From the NCBI GenBank assembly GCA_018389105.1, contig JACATO010002186.1, positions 4,416,501 to 4,480,500 of the forward strand: a DNA stretch of 64,000 bases, in the 5' to 3' direction. Within the stretch, counting starts at the first letter, position 1; the number at the start of each line of letters is the position of its first letter. This stretch comes from Nautilus pompilius. Taxonomy: Eukaryota > Mollusca > Cephalopoda > Nautilida > Nautilidae. Below the pieces are notes generated by a model that saw only the letters and a program-made list of their open reading frames with translations, made no database searches and was not told the origin of the DNA. Below are positions 36,180 to 48,934 of the stretch, one piece after another. The position numbers were made by a program, and so were the translations under genes.

Positions 36180-37000
36180 TGTCAACTTCAACTCAACAAA
36201 GCAGAACCAATGCTTCACTAACTCAAAGAGGAGGTTGAATTTGCCATGTATTCTCATATCATTTTAAGATAATGATAGTCAGCAACAGATAGACACTGCA
36301 TCTGGAGAATCTTGCTTTGTTCAAAAACAGTCTCTACAGCTTTGCAGCAAACTCTGGATCCTGAGAGCATCACCAAGGGGTGAGTCAATGCATGTGCATA
36401 ACAATAAGTAATGACAGCAGGCTTCTCCTCTGCAATGATTTGTTAATCTAATCCATTTCTGCTCCAGCTCACATTAGAAACCCCATCAAAGCACTGGCCT
36501 TGACAATCAAATAGAGCTCAACCCTAATCCACAGAATAGCACTCTTAAAGGTACAAACCACACAGCCTCATTAGCTAACAAAGTCTTTGTGATATTGAAG
36601 CTCTTGACCTACCCAAAATCTCTTGGTTTCTGATGTCAGTGCATTCATCTACAATGATGCTAAAATAAGCACTGTCATGAATGTCAATGGCCAGAAGATA
36701 AGCAGTGCCAAAATCATTCGGAATATTATGAAACGCGTACATCTTTTTGTTTTTATCTATACTTTAACCACAGGGCAAAAAACTCCTTGAAAGCACTCTG
36801 AACAACATCGATTCTTTCTTTTTGCCAAACTTATGCTTCAAAAAATTGAATGACTTCTTTAGATAAAATTTTTCTTGAAATTTTGGAGTTGATGTTGATG
36901 ATATTTTGCAAAGTGACTATGCAAATAAGCAGGATTAACCTTTCTAGGTAAGATCAAAGAAGAATGATGAGTTTCTTCAATATTAAACTTTTCCAGGGAA
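36180..37000 (-). pseudogene. hAT-type DUF4371 transposase relic, minus strand
   Basis: Reading leftwards, IDIHDSAYFSIIVDECTDIR (about 36694-36635; usually ESxYFSIIVDECTDVS) is the start of the DUF4371 RNase-H fold with its first acidic triad. CQGQCFDGVSNVSWSRNGLD (about 36510-36451; usually CRGQGYDGASNMSG) follows, then AEEKPAVITYCYAHALTHPL (usually .E.PRALYVHCYAHSLNL) and KAVETVFEQSKILQMQ. The order and spacing are right but stops and frameshifts intervene. It belongs to the ZMYM1/THAP12-like hAT group and is distinct from the hAT copy at 24 kb. Confidence 0.8.
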
Positions 37001-37039
37001 AATCAGCTGCTTTGTACAGCACACACAGGAGAATGCTGG

Positions 37040-38180
37040 TCTGCCTTATCACTTTGTTTTGCCACAAAAATTATCTACCTGTATGAGTTCTGTTGTACTG
37101 ATTGTATTTCAATTACAATATGTAATCTGATACTGAATCATTTTTTTCTGATGATATAGTGGTTTTAAGCATGCATACTTTGGATCTCTCATTATTCAGC
37201 ATGTCTAGCAGTGATTCAGACTAGCTGTGGAATGCATCTGATGTTGACTGGCTACAAGGAAGATTGCCAGGAAGAGGTCCAGTAAAGTTTAGGTCATCTG
37301 TGGCTGATCAACATCCTGGCATTTTAACAGTCTGTTGGTCCAAAGATTAATGTCACTGATGATGCCAAGCCAGTCTATTTCTTTTGCCAACTTATCCTGG
37401 AGAATTTTTATCATGTGGTGGAGACCAACCACTATGAAAATGCTGAGAAATGCAGCCACTCCAGACAACACCTGGATGGATACCAACACAAAAAAGATAA
37501 AAGACTTTCTTCATAGCAGTAAACACCATCATGGACCTTCATTCCATTCCATCTAGCAATAATTTTTGGAATAAGGAAAACAGACTGAATATGGCAGAGG
37601 TATAAAAAATCATAACACTAAAAGAGATTCAGAAATTGAATTAGTATTGATATCTCTACAACAAGATGGACACGTGCCTCTGATAGAGACCAGCCATTAA
37701 AAATTATTCCTCTTCTTGATATGACTACTCCCACAAATACTTAAAGATTGATGTTGGAAAGGGTTTGAGTGGTTTCTTCTGGAAGAAACTGAAGCCTACC
37801 AAGAGAAAAAGTTAGTCAGGTGCACCTCAACAAGCAAGTCCTGGCAAGGATGCGAAGTGGAAAAAGACCCACATCTACAGCTAGCTCTATATCATTCCCT
37901 GTGTAAGACAGGGTTCACCAACCATGTGAACGGACAGTGATAACAACAGTGACTCACCACTTCCTGGAAGTGATTTTACTTTACATTTTTAACTTTCTGC
38001 ACTATAAATTGAATTAGTCTTTTTATTTTTTGGATTTATTTACTCTTCATTTGGATTGCAGAATTGTGCCAAGTCATTAATGCTATCTGGGTCATTCAAT
38101 GACTTCTTCGTATGTTTTTTAATAATTTCAATCAGGTGGCTGCATATATATCAGGCATGAGAGAACAGGGAATGGATGAA
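37040..38180 (+). pseudogene. piggyBac-like transposase relic, copy 2 (longer)
   Basis: Shares the opening SDTESFFSDDIVVLSMHTLD (37120-37180) with copy 1 at 6.9 kb and then runs through the piggyBac core. Here can be read an AVNTIMDLH-type block at 37520-37545, then NFWNKENRLNMAEV near 37564-37605, KIITLKEIQKLN, and a DTCL..RPAIKNYS segment. The 3' tail TCATTTGGATTGCAGAATTG with CTGCACTATAAATT matches copy 1. Numerous stops. No TTAA-flanked ends were identified. Confidence 0.65.
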
Positions 38181-39263
38181 CTCCACAACCTTCCTCCCAA
38201 TTTATGGTCTTTTTATAAAATTGGCTACCCCAAATGCCAGCAAGGCAAAATAAATAACTTCCTTAGGATTCAATAAAATGCTTAACTTTTCCCTTAGGCT
38301 AGTTGCCCAAAATGCCATTGGACTTGTCTTCGATATTTGTTTTCATTCATTCCACATATAAATTTGTCTTATGGCTAAAGGTTCTTGGTTCCCTAAGACA
38401 GAGAATATAGTAGTATACCTTGAATATCAATAGCACTCTGTGGAATCAGAAATACAATGCCAACACCAAAACACCCAAAACAAATAAAATGATTTTTTTT
38501 TCAAGTGTGGTGTGATGTCCCTGATATTTAGCACCAGTGGGAATTAGGAAACTAATTACTAAACCTGTAAACTTTATAATAAACTCATTATTAAAAATAC
38601 CATCAAAACCTACATAAGTTTTATTTTTTCTCTTTAAAATGATTGGCTGTGGCGTAAATCTAATAAGGTGTACACTAAAGTTTATTGCGAGTTGAAGAAT
38701 AAAGATATCAAAAGAAAAAAAACAATGAAATTTCTGAAAATATATATTATAATGAGTCAAACGTTTAATTTCATCCAAATAATAACAATATTTAAATTTT
38801 AATGAGAAGCGAGATGCACTAAGTAATAGTAAGTATGCTATATACACAATAATGAGTGAACAAGCAGATTAAGGAATGAAAATGAGGATACATTTTCAAA
38901 CATCAAATCCCAAAAAGGTAAAATTTAAAACGAACCCGATGTTGGTGATTTGATTGGACCACATTAGGTTGTGCTGCCCTCTGGGAAAACAATTTCTAGC
39001 AAAGTTGCCTACTAGTTTTGTGATAAGCATACTCTCTCTCTCATGTATGCACTCCTGAGTTTTTGGAATAGCATAAAGGTGCAATGTCACGCATTTGTTT
39101 TGTTTCTAATTTATTCACTGTGTTTCTAATTAAAACATTCTTTAGTCAAAATAACATTGAAGTATATATTTATTGAAGTTTATTCCTTTAATAGTTATTG
39201 CCACATTAAAAAGATGTTATGCATAAAGTCAAACAATGTAAACTTATAGTATTTTGTTTAAAA

Positions 39264-39299
39264 CCATGGTAATGGAATAATTTTTGGCTTCCACTGTAT
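39264..39299. repeat. Possible Tc1-like terminal inverted repeat, one end
   Basis: CCATGGTAATGGAATAATTT followed by TTGGCTTCCACTGTA is the mirror of the CAGTGG...CCAAAAATTATT ends common in Tc1 elements and ends at a TA. The matching left end was not found. Confidence 0.35.
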
Positions 39300-41704
39300 G
39301 ACATCATCAATAAAATTGCAATCAGAAATAAATTTACTTCCACATAGCTTTTTCAATATTTATAACATGTTCACACACATCAGCATTAGAAAAATAACTT
39401 GAAAAACTTCTGAATCCAGTATGAATAAAAAAGATTCCATTAAAAATACAAAGTTCACCAAGGTTTGGATACCAAGCTCCCCTTCCTCTCACACCAGCCC
39501 TGCTGATGATCTAAAGATGTTGCAGTTAGCACATATTTAACAAAGTACTGGCTTTCTTTGCTTGAGCTTCCTCTAATCTAACTTGGGTGGTTATGGAGTC
39601 CTGTCATGACAGGTGGGAAAAGTTGGGGGGGAGAAATCCTTTAAAATTCTTGTTAAATGGACTTTCAGACTAAACATATGGTTCTCATAATCCCTTGGTC
39701 ATCACCCCATTCCTGCAACACTGGGGAACCACCCTCCCCCCACAAATCTGACACAGACATTTAAAATCATGACATTATCAAAACAGATCTGGGCTTATTT
39801 ACATTATGCTCTATTTTTTTGTTTAATTAAAGTTTTAGTTATTTTCTGGAAACTCCTTGATTTTTCTTCCTTATCTCATGAGCATTTTCTATTTAAGCCC
39901 AAAGTTACTGTAAAAGTTGTCATTTTTATTTCACGCATGATTGTCACCATTGAAAATTTCCATTTACTGACTCCTTGCGGGTCAGTTTGGGCTGAATATT
40001 GCTGATGCTATGAAGGCTGCCATTTCAAAGAACCACCAGTCTCCAAAATTTTAACACATATTAATACTGCTAAAGATTTGGTTTCAATGCTAAAATCACT
40101 ATTCACAAGTTATGAGAGGCACATAAAAATCAATTAATGAAAAATTCTCATACAGATACTTCAGAAACCATCATCATAAAAAAAACTAAAAGTAGAAAGA
40201 ACAAGTGGCAACATCACAATCCATAGCCATGTATGACCAATATGTTTTAAAAGTGCTGACTATTTAAATTCACTGACATTAACAAAGTCGGCTATTAGAA
40301 AAACTGTTTTTGTTTAACAGAATAAATTAAAATGGCTGTATAGATCAGAAGTCTTTTTGCTGATAATTTAGAAAACCCTTTTGCAAAGCAACATTACAAA
40401 AACTCACAAATGCTTATGTTTTCGTAAAAGCAATGAACACTTGCATAATAGAGAACTAGCGCTGAAAACCTATTGCTAAGCTTTCGACTAATCAAATGCA
40501 AAACATGGAAAAAAATTTTTTCATATTTTGTTGCCAATTCAATTTAATAATTTATCAGTTTTATAGAAAAAAATTTTAAAAAATTAATTCACTTAATTCT
40601 GTTAATCTTTATCATAAATGCAATTGACAGGAGTCTTAAAAATTACAAATGGAAATCCCCAGCCAGCAGGTAGTTGTTGGTTCCATGTGTATTTATCACT
40701 CAAATAGACTCCAACCCCACTACAAGTGTGCTAATAAGTATATGGTCATAGGGTTTTGTACAGATTTTGCCCACCAAAATTCAAAGGCTTTTTAAGGTCA
40801 AATTTTAATCAGAGAACCTTATCAGGAGACATCTCATAATACATTAATCTAACTTTTAGATACATACTGGATTATAGACATAATTACAGTGCATTGTAAT
40901 TAAAACAACAAATGTGATTTTGGGATTAAACTGTTCCATTTTACTTATACACTACAACTTGTACTAAAACCCAGTTCCTTCCACTACATGAGTAAGAAAT
41001 CAGCAGAAATTTCCTTAACTGTACAATTCATTTGTTTCAGCATGCCGACTGCCTTGTGTCAATTTTTTATACATTGTTTCACTAGGATTATTTAATAATC
41101 AGACTTTAAGAATATTTCTAGGCTCCATTACAATTGCAATCATTTTATACAGGATGACTATAGTCACCAAGTACAACCAATGAATGATTTAGCTGTATAA
41201 GTCTCTCACAGATTTTCTGATTCATGAATTATTTTAAGTAATTCACTATCAATAAGTTGGTTAGATCAGTCAATGTCCAAGTGCACTAGGCACTTTCATG
41301 TTGGCCAGTTTCCAGTGTCATGCACCCATTTTCCCTGCCTGACTAGAGTTCATTCTGATAGTTATTCTTTCTAAATTAATGACCCTGCCATGTGATCGAA
41401 AGCAAGTGAAAATAGTTATCCTTACAAAAAGTTGCAGATGGGACCTGCCATGGTATAGATGCAAGTTGTAGGTACATGTTATATTTATATTTCCTTTGTG
41501 ATTGTTTAACAATCAGTTTTCCAAATTTTATTCTGGGGGAAAGCATAGATATGGAAATTCAAAAACTTCTAAAGACCGTACAAACCCTGCATTCAGTTAA
41601 GCACAAATACTAGTGCTTTAGGTCAGGTTACATAAAAGGTGAAAACTCTGTGGTATAAAGAGAGTTACATAAACCCTCACAGACTTGGGGGGGGGGGAAC
41701 AGCG

Positions 41705-41760
41705 ACATGGGCATTTAAACCTTTTCTTGGTAAAAGAACATGGGCATTTAAACCTTTTCT
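41705..41760. repeat. Tandem duplication, 33-bp period
   Basis: ACATGGGCATTTAAACCTTT occurs at 41705 and again at 41738, directly after a run of G. Two copies only. Confidence 0.85.
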
Positions 41761-44330
41761 AATATTTAAATTCCTTCTACATTTGTAGAAATTACTGTGG
41801 AAAGACTGCTTTTAAAACATACTCTGTTCTCAAATAAAGTAATTGTTTCCTGTTGGAATCTATGACTGTGACTGATCCTAAATCCAACATTTTATTTCCT
41901 GCATAGTGGTAAATAAAACTGACCTATCAGACCACAACGTGATTACACTAGTTGTTGCTATACTACATAATTATCTCGATCCCCATTCAAATCGTCATGC
42001 AGAAATCACAGAAAACCTCTTTATCCCTTTAAATGTTAGATTAAAAAAAAAAAAAAATTAGTATAGCGGTAGTTTGTTTCAAACTAGAAACATTAATGCA
42101 TATATTCCTAATCATAATTAATAGCTGAAATCCTGCCAGTATAGAAATAGGGGGGGGGGGTACACCTGGGTATAGAAAGAGACTGTCAAATTTTATTTGT
42201 ATGGAGAAACAAAACATTAAAACTTAAAAAAAATTTACTGCTCTCCATTTATCAAGCAACAAAAATGATTGTACGTTCTGTATAAACTGTTGATTTCTTG
42301 TTAAACATTGTAATCTTTTCATAAAATTACCACATAAGGACTCATTCAAATTGATATTTAATAATACAAAGGCTAACAAGGAAGTTATGAGTCAATGAGC
42401 ATGTTCCAATATTAACACCACTGAATTTCAGTAAAGTAGATATGACCACACGTTTCTATTTAACTGAGTCAGTTTTCTGACTGAAAGAGACAACAACAAA
42501 CAAACAAGAACAAACTCTGTCAATATACATACTAGTAATTTTATTCATAAAATTTTCAGGTGATGGTTACCAGACAGAGATGATAAAACTAGCAATGCGT
42601 ATCTAAGTAGTACAAGTCAGGTCAAGTTAGCATTAGTATGCGTTAATGTATTTAGTCAGCACACTTATAATGAAAAATGTGTGGAATGGAGCAATACAGA
42701 TTTTTTTGTTATAAAACGTTATATCAATGAGAAAGGTACTGTATGACGCAGCCCATCTGGTTAAACCTATGCATACACACATTTTCTTGCTTATTTCATG
42801 TCTTATGCATCTAAAAACCACGCTAAAGATCAGTCCCTCGGTGGACAGCAGTTATATTCAGTTCAACCTATTGCAAAAATGAACTTTTTATTTTTTGCAT
42901 TCACTGGCTATAACGGATGCTTCTACACCTTAAAATTATAAAAAGTAACACATCTAGTAGCCACATACAATTTTAGTCTACAAAACTGCCTATACTTCTA
43001 AATGAATGAACTTCTTTTTCCAACTGCTCACAATGCAGTATCTGGCAATGTGGTTCAACAGTTTATGACACTAAAGCTAATGGAACATTTTTTTTAAAAA
43101 TCAGATGACATATACACAAAATAGATGGCTACTTCAATAAAAGGAAAAGAACAGTATGCTGATTGAATTAGTTAACCAGAGTTTTGTTTGTAATAACCTA
43201 ATATCTTAAAATACAACTACATTCAATATTATAGCAATGAGCAATCTTTTGACTGAAGAGTTAGCATTTCTGTATTGTTAATTAACCCTATGTTTTCGTT
43301 TGTGGCAAAGATGATAACCACTTATTCATTTATAATGTTCAGCACCCAAAACAAAAATGGTCAGAAGCCAGTTAAAATGATTGCAATGATGGTTCTATAA
43401 CAGATATTTTAAAAAAAGGCATACCAAACAAAGATGATCTGCACAACTTCACTACAATTACATAACAGACTACAACGCTGTAAGGCAATAGACCATCAAT
43501 TCTAAATAAAGCTGCAGTGTAGAGCCACGTTACAATTTATTTTCACTTTAGATCCAATTCCTTTATCCTTAAATCTGTAGTAACCACATCACAATGATAC
43601 AAAAAAGTGAAGCAAAGAAATAGTCAAAAACATGGTGGCTTTTGTTTAATGATGGTTATGGAGTCCTGTCACCAATACCCATTCATAAATAACAGCTGGT
43701 ACTAAATCACAAATCACTCTCTCCAATCTTTCTGACATATATATGTAAAAATGGAGACTAATCAGGAAAGGATATTGCACAGTAAAGTAAATACACCTAA
43801 AAACTAAGTTTATTTGCTGCTAAATATAAATTGTGCAAATATCTTTTAGCTTGAATGACATTTATATGCCTTAGTTATCTTTAGAATATAAAGGTTATTT
43901 GAGGTAACAAAAATACCATTCTCAACCCTGTAGCTACATACAGCTGCCAAAAGACGGCAACATTCTAATTTTTAGTTTATTTTTTTTATCTAAAATTACT
44001 GACTTAAGTATAGTTTTAAATTTCTAGTTTTACAGAAAAATAAAAGTGGCATTTAGTTATCTGAATAAAAGCAAAAAAAAAACATTTTGGAGCACCAATC
44101 CCTACACATAAGGCATACCTTCAGTTTTTCAAAGGGTTAAACTACTTTTAGTATCATATCATGACAATTTTCCCGAATTATAAAGAATGAAGCATTCTTT
44201 TCTTGTAAACCAAATTAATATCATTTGTGAGTTGCAGACATTTATATCTGGAACATTAAATAAGTAACAAATTTTCAATAGTAATTTGATTCAAACAAGC
44301 TTAGCATCTACCCAGTCTGTCAGTCATAGG

Positions 44331-44354
44331 ATAGACCTATATATATAGGTCTAT
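44331..44354. repeat. Perfect 24-bp palindrome
   Basis: ATAGACCTATAT followed by its exact reverse complement ATATAGGTCTAT. It can form a cruciform; no adjoining element explains it. Confidence 0.9.
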
Positions 44355-45819
44355 TTTTTAAAAAATTTATTTACAAAAAAAGGTTAACCTGGGTTTAACA
44401 TGTATAGCCAAAAAGAAGAAGATTAAAACTGGGTTTTCAGAGTTAAAAGATCTCTAGCAGACCAAATTGTGTATATTGGCCTCTGTGATCATCTGTACAC
44501 AAACTACTGGACAAATGCTTGCCAGGTTGTTAGAGTTCTCTCTTTAAAACATCGAAGATTAACAAAAAACAAAAAATAATTTCGCTTCCAATCTCACCAC
44601 ATGCATCATTTGTTAGCATTTCATGTTTACTTAATAAAAAACAACAAAAAACAATCTGTTATTCTGTATTGCAACGGAATTCATTGTCATTAAGAGTAGA
44701 CTGGACATCAGATGCAAAGATTATTAACGTCAGGATTTAAATTGCTTCCAGTGGCAACCAGTTCATTTTAAAATCCTAGAATAACAGACATAAAAGATTC
44801 ATTTGGATGATTAAAACTGGAAGAAAAAATCAAAAAAAAAAAAATCTAACATCCAACACTTATAGATAATAAAATACTGAACAAAATTATCCTTTTAAAA
44901 ATAAATAGAGACATTTTTTCAGAAAAATCAATCAATAAAGCTAAATATTCCTGCCTTTTTTATTAAAAAAAAATCTAGCAGCAAATTTTAATGTTAATAT
45001 TAGATCTGAACAATCAAGAAATTACTTACAAAAAATGTACAGTATATCTACTAAGCTAGAAGCTACAGCACTACTTCAAAATTAAAACACAGATGGAAAA
45101 AAAAAGAAAGCTTTTTTAGGTTTTGGTCATCATAAATTCTGTAAGGCATTAACCTGAACATTTCTAAAATAGTGGAACATGGCAAAGTGTTTCCATGCTT
45201 GATTTGGAAACAACAAATTTCAAATATTTGGATCGCTTGTCATCTTTTTTTTTTAATTTATTAAACTTATATTTTTATTTTCTTGACTTTTAAGAATAAA
45301 AGGCATAAATCCAAATCTTTTTCTTCTTTGAATTCTAATCAAAACTGACATTATGCCTTCTGTTTACTGCCCAAAATAAGCTGATGGAAATAGCTTCCTT
45401 CAAAATATTATTCAGGTATGTAAAAAGGATGCTTCAAAAGGATGGAACAATCTGTGCCTTTGTTTGCATGCTACAAAATCCAAGTGATTTTAATTTCAGT
45501 CTTTCTTAAAACAGTTCTGCTGCCATCTACATAAAGCCTTTTCCACAGTTACTAAAAAAAAATTAAATTACATAGAACCATTTCTTTATTTCCCCAGTAA
45601 AGTTGTTTATTTTTCTTAAAATGTATACAAATAATACATTTGTTAAAATATTCTTTCTTTAAAAGAAAATCCAAATGTTTTGGCCCCCCGCTTAAATTCC
45701 AGCACCTAACTTATCAAATCATTTTGTACATAGAATGTAGATGTCTCTAAATGTGAATACTAATGTCATATATGTACAAATTTATGATTTTAGTCAATGT
45801 GAAAGGTGCAAGCAAACTA

Positions 45820-48800
45820 CAGTGCAACCTCACTTATCCGAATTTTCGCGTATCCGAACAATCGACATGTCCCCCGAACAAAATCTCGTGTAACCGAACT
45901 TTCACACTTTTTTGTTCGGTTGTCAACGTTCCATTGTAATTTCTCTTAGATCTTAACCGAACAAAGCATGGCCTTTTTTAAAGTGAACAGTGGGGGGGGG
46001 GGCGTGCCTATATAAGTAATTCATATAGTTTAACGAGGTCTGACTGTATATATATATAGATATTTATAACTATATTAAAGTGATCAGGTGATTGATTGTC
46101 AGTGAATAATAAAAAAAGAAGTCGAGAGCGAGTAAGTTGAGCCCATTTTATGCTATTGAGTAAGTGAGTTTGTTTCTTCATTTTTTGCGTGTGTGTTCGC
46201 CTTTGCTCATTTATCTTTATTATTACGCGTATAGTCAGACTATTATTGCAATATTTTTTACTTGAAAATTTGAATCAATCACATTTTTTAATCAAGGGGG
46301 AAATGATAATTACTTAATTTAAGTAATTTATTTAATTTAATATAATTTACTGTTGTGAACGCGTTCTTTTGAACTACAGCAGCCTAATATGCAATGCTGA
46401 CTGTTGAGATACTCGCACACGGCGTCAACAATTTTCACCAATTTTTGTCCCGGTAGAGAAAACGACTTCGGTGTGTGGATAGTCTATTGTGCTCCAACAC
46501 AAGGCGTCCTAAGGAGAAAACACAGCGGTTTTATATCGTAAACATCATGACCTTGAGATTCTCTTCCAGAACAATCATTACCAAAAATAGTAATGATGCA
46601 AGGTCAAAAGACGAAATGAACCGATCAGGATGAGTTTCAGTGTGTAGAATAATCTAGAATGTAGTGGAACAGTCCGGCCGTAATCTGGAACGTTCCACTT
46701 CACCTGATTGGTCAGTTTCCAGTTCTCCAAAAAACGAAGGGATTTTTGGGGAAATTTTTGGATTTCCCTAACATTTACTAAGAAATATTTTATCTGGTTT
46801 TTCATATCTTTGAAGTGTTTTAATCTACATTGCATTTTATACTGTACTGTTCACGACACTCATGTTGAAAATGTCTGACAAAAGTTTGAAAAGAAACGTA
46901 ATGTTCTGTCTCTAGACGACAAAGTGAAGATCTTGAAAAGACTTGACTCTGGTGCAGTAGCTGCATGTTTAGCTGAAGAATATGGTGTTGGGCGATCTAC
47001 TATCACCGACATTAAAAATCAAAGAGTTAAACTTACTGAGTTTACAGCTACTCAACCAACGAAAAAACAGTGCGCAAGAAAGACAATGTTTGTTGGAAAC
47101 AACCAGAAGATGGAAGACGCCTTGTACATATGGTTCACTCAAGAGCGGGCTAAAGGCACACCTATCACTGGCCCTATTTTGATGGAGAAAGCTCTGTTCT
47201 TCGATAGACAACTCAACGGTGACAAAAGCACTTTCAAGGCATCACAGGGATGGTTAGAAAGATTCAAGAACAGATATGGCATATGACAACTTGATATTGT
47301 TGGGGAACGTCTATCTGCCGACACATCAGAAGTTGAAAACTTTCGGCACACTACTCTGACATCACTGATGAACGAACACGATTTGTGCCAAGAACAGATT
47401 TATAGTGCAGATGAGATGGGTTTATTCTGGCGTTGTGTTCAGAATAAAACTTTAGCCTCTGCTGCTGAAAAATCTGCTCCTGGTCACAAACAATCTAAAG
47501 AACGCTTGACCATACTCCTTGGAACCAATGCAACTGGATCACACAAAATCACACCACTAGTCATTGGAAAATCAGCCAACCCTAGATGTTTGAAACATGT
47601 CAACAGAAAAAACCTACCCGTCAAATACCAATCACAGCCAAAATCCTGGATGAATCGCACTCTATTCAAAGCCTGGTTCTTCGACGACTTTGTTCCATCT
47701 GTACGACGACATCTACGCAGACAACACTTACCACAAAGTGCTCTTCTACCTCATCGACAACTGCCCTGCCTGCCCAGACTCACAGACACTTCAGACGACA
47801 GACGGCAACATCAAATGTCTATTCTTTCCACCAAACGCAACATCAGTTCTACAACCTATGGATTTGAGGGGTCATCGCTACATTCAAGAAACATTACCGA
47901 AAACAACTCCTTCGTCGCCTTATCTACAACCAATCTGCACCAGAAAACAGCTTATTCGACCTACAAAAAGCACTGACAATCAAAGACGCCATACACATCA
48001 CTGACTCAGCATGGACATCCGTCAAACCAGAGACTATACACAAAGTTTGGAAGAAAACCATTTTTACTCAAACACCAACCACTACCAACAACACAGACTG
48101 ATGATGAAGATGATGTCCCTTTCAGCGACCTAAGAGATTTACTCCGACAACTCCCTGGACAAGACAATATCAACAGCAATGACATCGAAGAATGGTGTGA
48201 AATAGACAGAGACCGTGACAGGTGACCCTTCGTCCGAACCAGACTCTGATGATGAACCATCTCCTGATAACGCTAATCCCATACCATCCAATGCCGAGGC
48301 TGTAGACATCATTGACAAAGCATTGTGTTGGTTAGAGGCAGACAGTGACGCTGAGCCCATGCACTTAAGCATTCTACGATCACTACGCGAGAAGGCAGCA
48401 GGAAAAAGATTGTCTAATCTTAAACCACAATCAATTAAGACATTTTTTAAGCCTGTGTAATAATTTGTATTTTTGTACATGTATTTTTTAATTTTGTTTT
48501 CATAATAAATCATTTTTAAACATTTATTGGGTTTTTATTAAACATCTTGCACTTCATCAAATTACATCATTAACCTTACAGTATTATGACAAGCAAGACT
48601 CATTGATCATGTGACTAAAATTTCTGCAGCCAGACAAAATGGAGGTTAACAAAGACGCACATGCAAACATTTTCACTCAAATTACATTGAAAATCTACAG
48701 TAATTATGTAATACAGTACTTCACTTTGGGTTAGAAAGGCATTGTTTCGAAACACTTTACACAAGTGACAATTAACATGCATAGCATCTATTGTTCGGAT

Positions 48801-48927
48801 AGGGTGTTAATTGGATGTTCGAATTTGACCCTCGGCATGCTCACAGCAACACCTGCATTCGGTTTTTTTCACGTATCTGAACAAATAGCTTGTCTCCAGG
48901 CTTGTTCGGATACGTGAGGTTGCACTG
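45820..48927 (+). mobile_element. Tigger/Jerky-like pogo transposon, near full length
   Basis: Ends are CAGTGCAACCTCACTTATCC at 45820 and the reverse complement of CAGTGCAACCTCACGTATCC at 48927, about 24 bp of terminal inverted repeat, flanked by TA on both sides (45818-45819 and 48928-48929). Total 3108 bp. Subterminal copies of CCGAACA/TGTTCGG occur in both ends, probably transposase-binding repeats. A TATATAAG box is at 46009. The transposase lies at about 46871-48460 on the plus strand, followed by AATAAA at 48504. It sits in CYRI intron 1, oriented against the gene. Ends and target sites are intact, so insertion is fairly recent compared with other elements here (inference). Confidence 0.92.
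46871..48460 (+). pseudogene. Tigger/Jerky-like transposase, disabled
   Basis: N-terminal CENP-B/Psq-type helix-turn-helix (DDKVKILKRLDSG...CLAEEYGVGRSTITDIKNQ, 46916-47025), then the second CENP-B-type DNA-binding domain (WFTQERAKGTPITGPILMEK, ending GWLERFKNRYGI at 47283). The DDE_1 catalytic core has YSADEMGLFW (first Asp, about 47403-47430), FYLIDNCPACP (second Asp, about 47747-47779) and FFPPNATSVLQPMD (third Asp, about 47824-47865). The acidic C-terminal tail ends LKPQSIKTFFKPV at 48458, as in Jerky/Tigger proteins. Lesions: a frameshift near 46890, an in-frame TGA at 47284, a shift near 47740, another near 47867, and stops near 48100 and 48222. All three catalytic residues survive, but no uninterrupted protein can be made. 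Confidence 0.9.
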
Positions 48928-48934
48928 TATTGGT

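Larger units (their letters stand above)
38190..45815. other. CYRI intron 1, largely featureless
   Basis: AT-rich. A 133-codon minus-strand open frame (38847-38446) is hydrophobic and Phe/Ile/Lys-rich without a domain. A Tc1-like terminal repeat (reverse complement of CAGTGGAAGCCAAAAATTAT) ends at about 39298, followed by A. G runs at 41687-41698 and 42150-42160. Short direct repeats and a palindrome are listed separately. No transposase or host exon recognised. Confidence 0.5.

Noticed and set aside
38446-38847. 133-codon minus-strand open frame, one of the longest in the window
   Set aside because: Phe, Ile, Leu and Lys-rich with no domain, no splice or promoter context; consistent with chance in AT-rich DNA or a stretch of an unreadable element.
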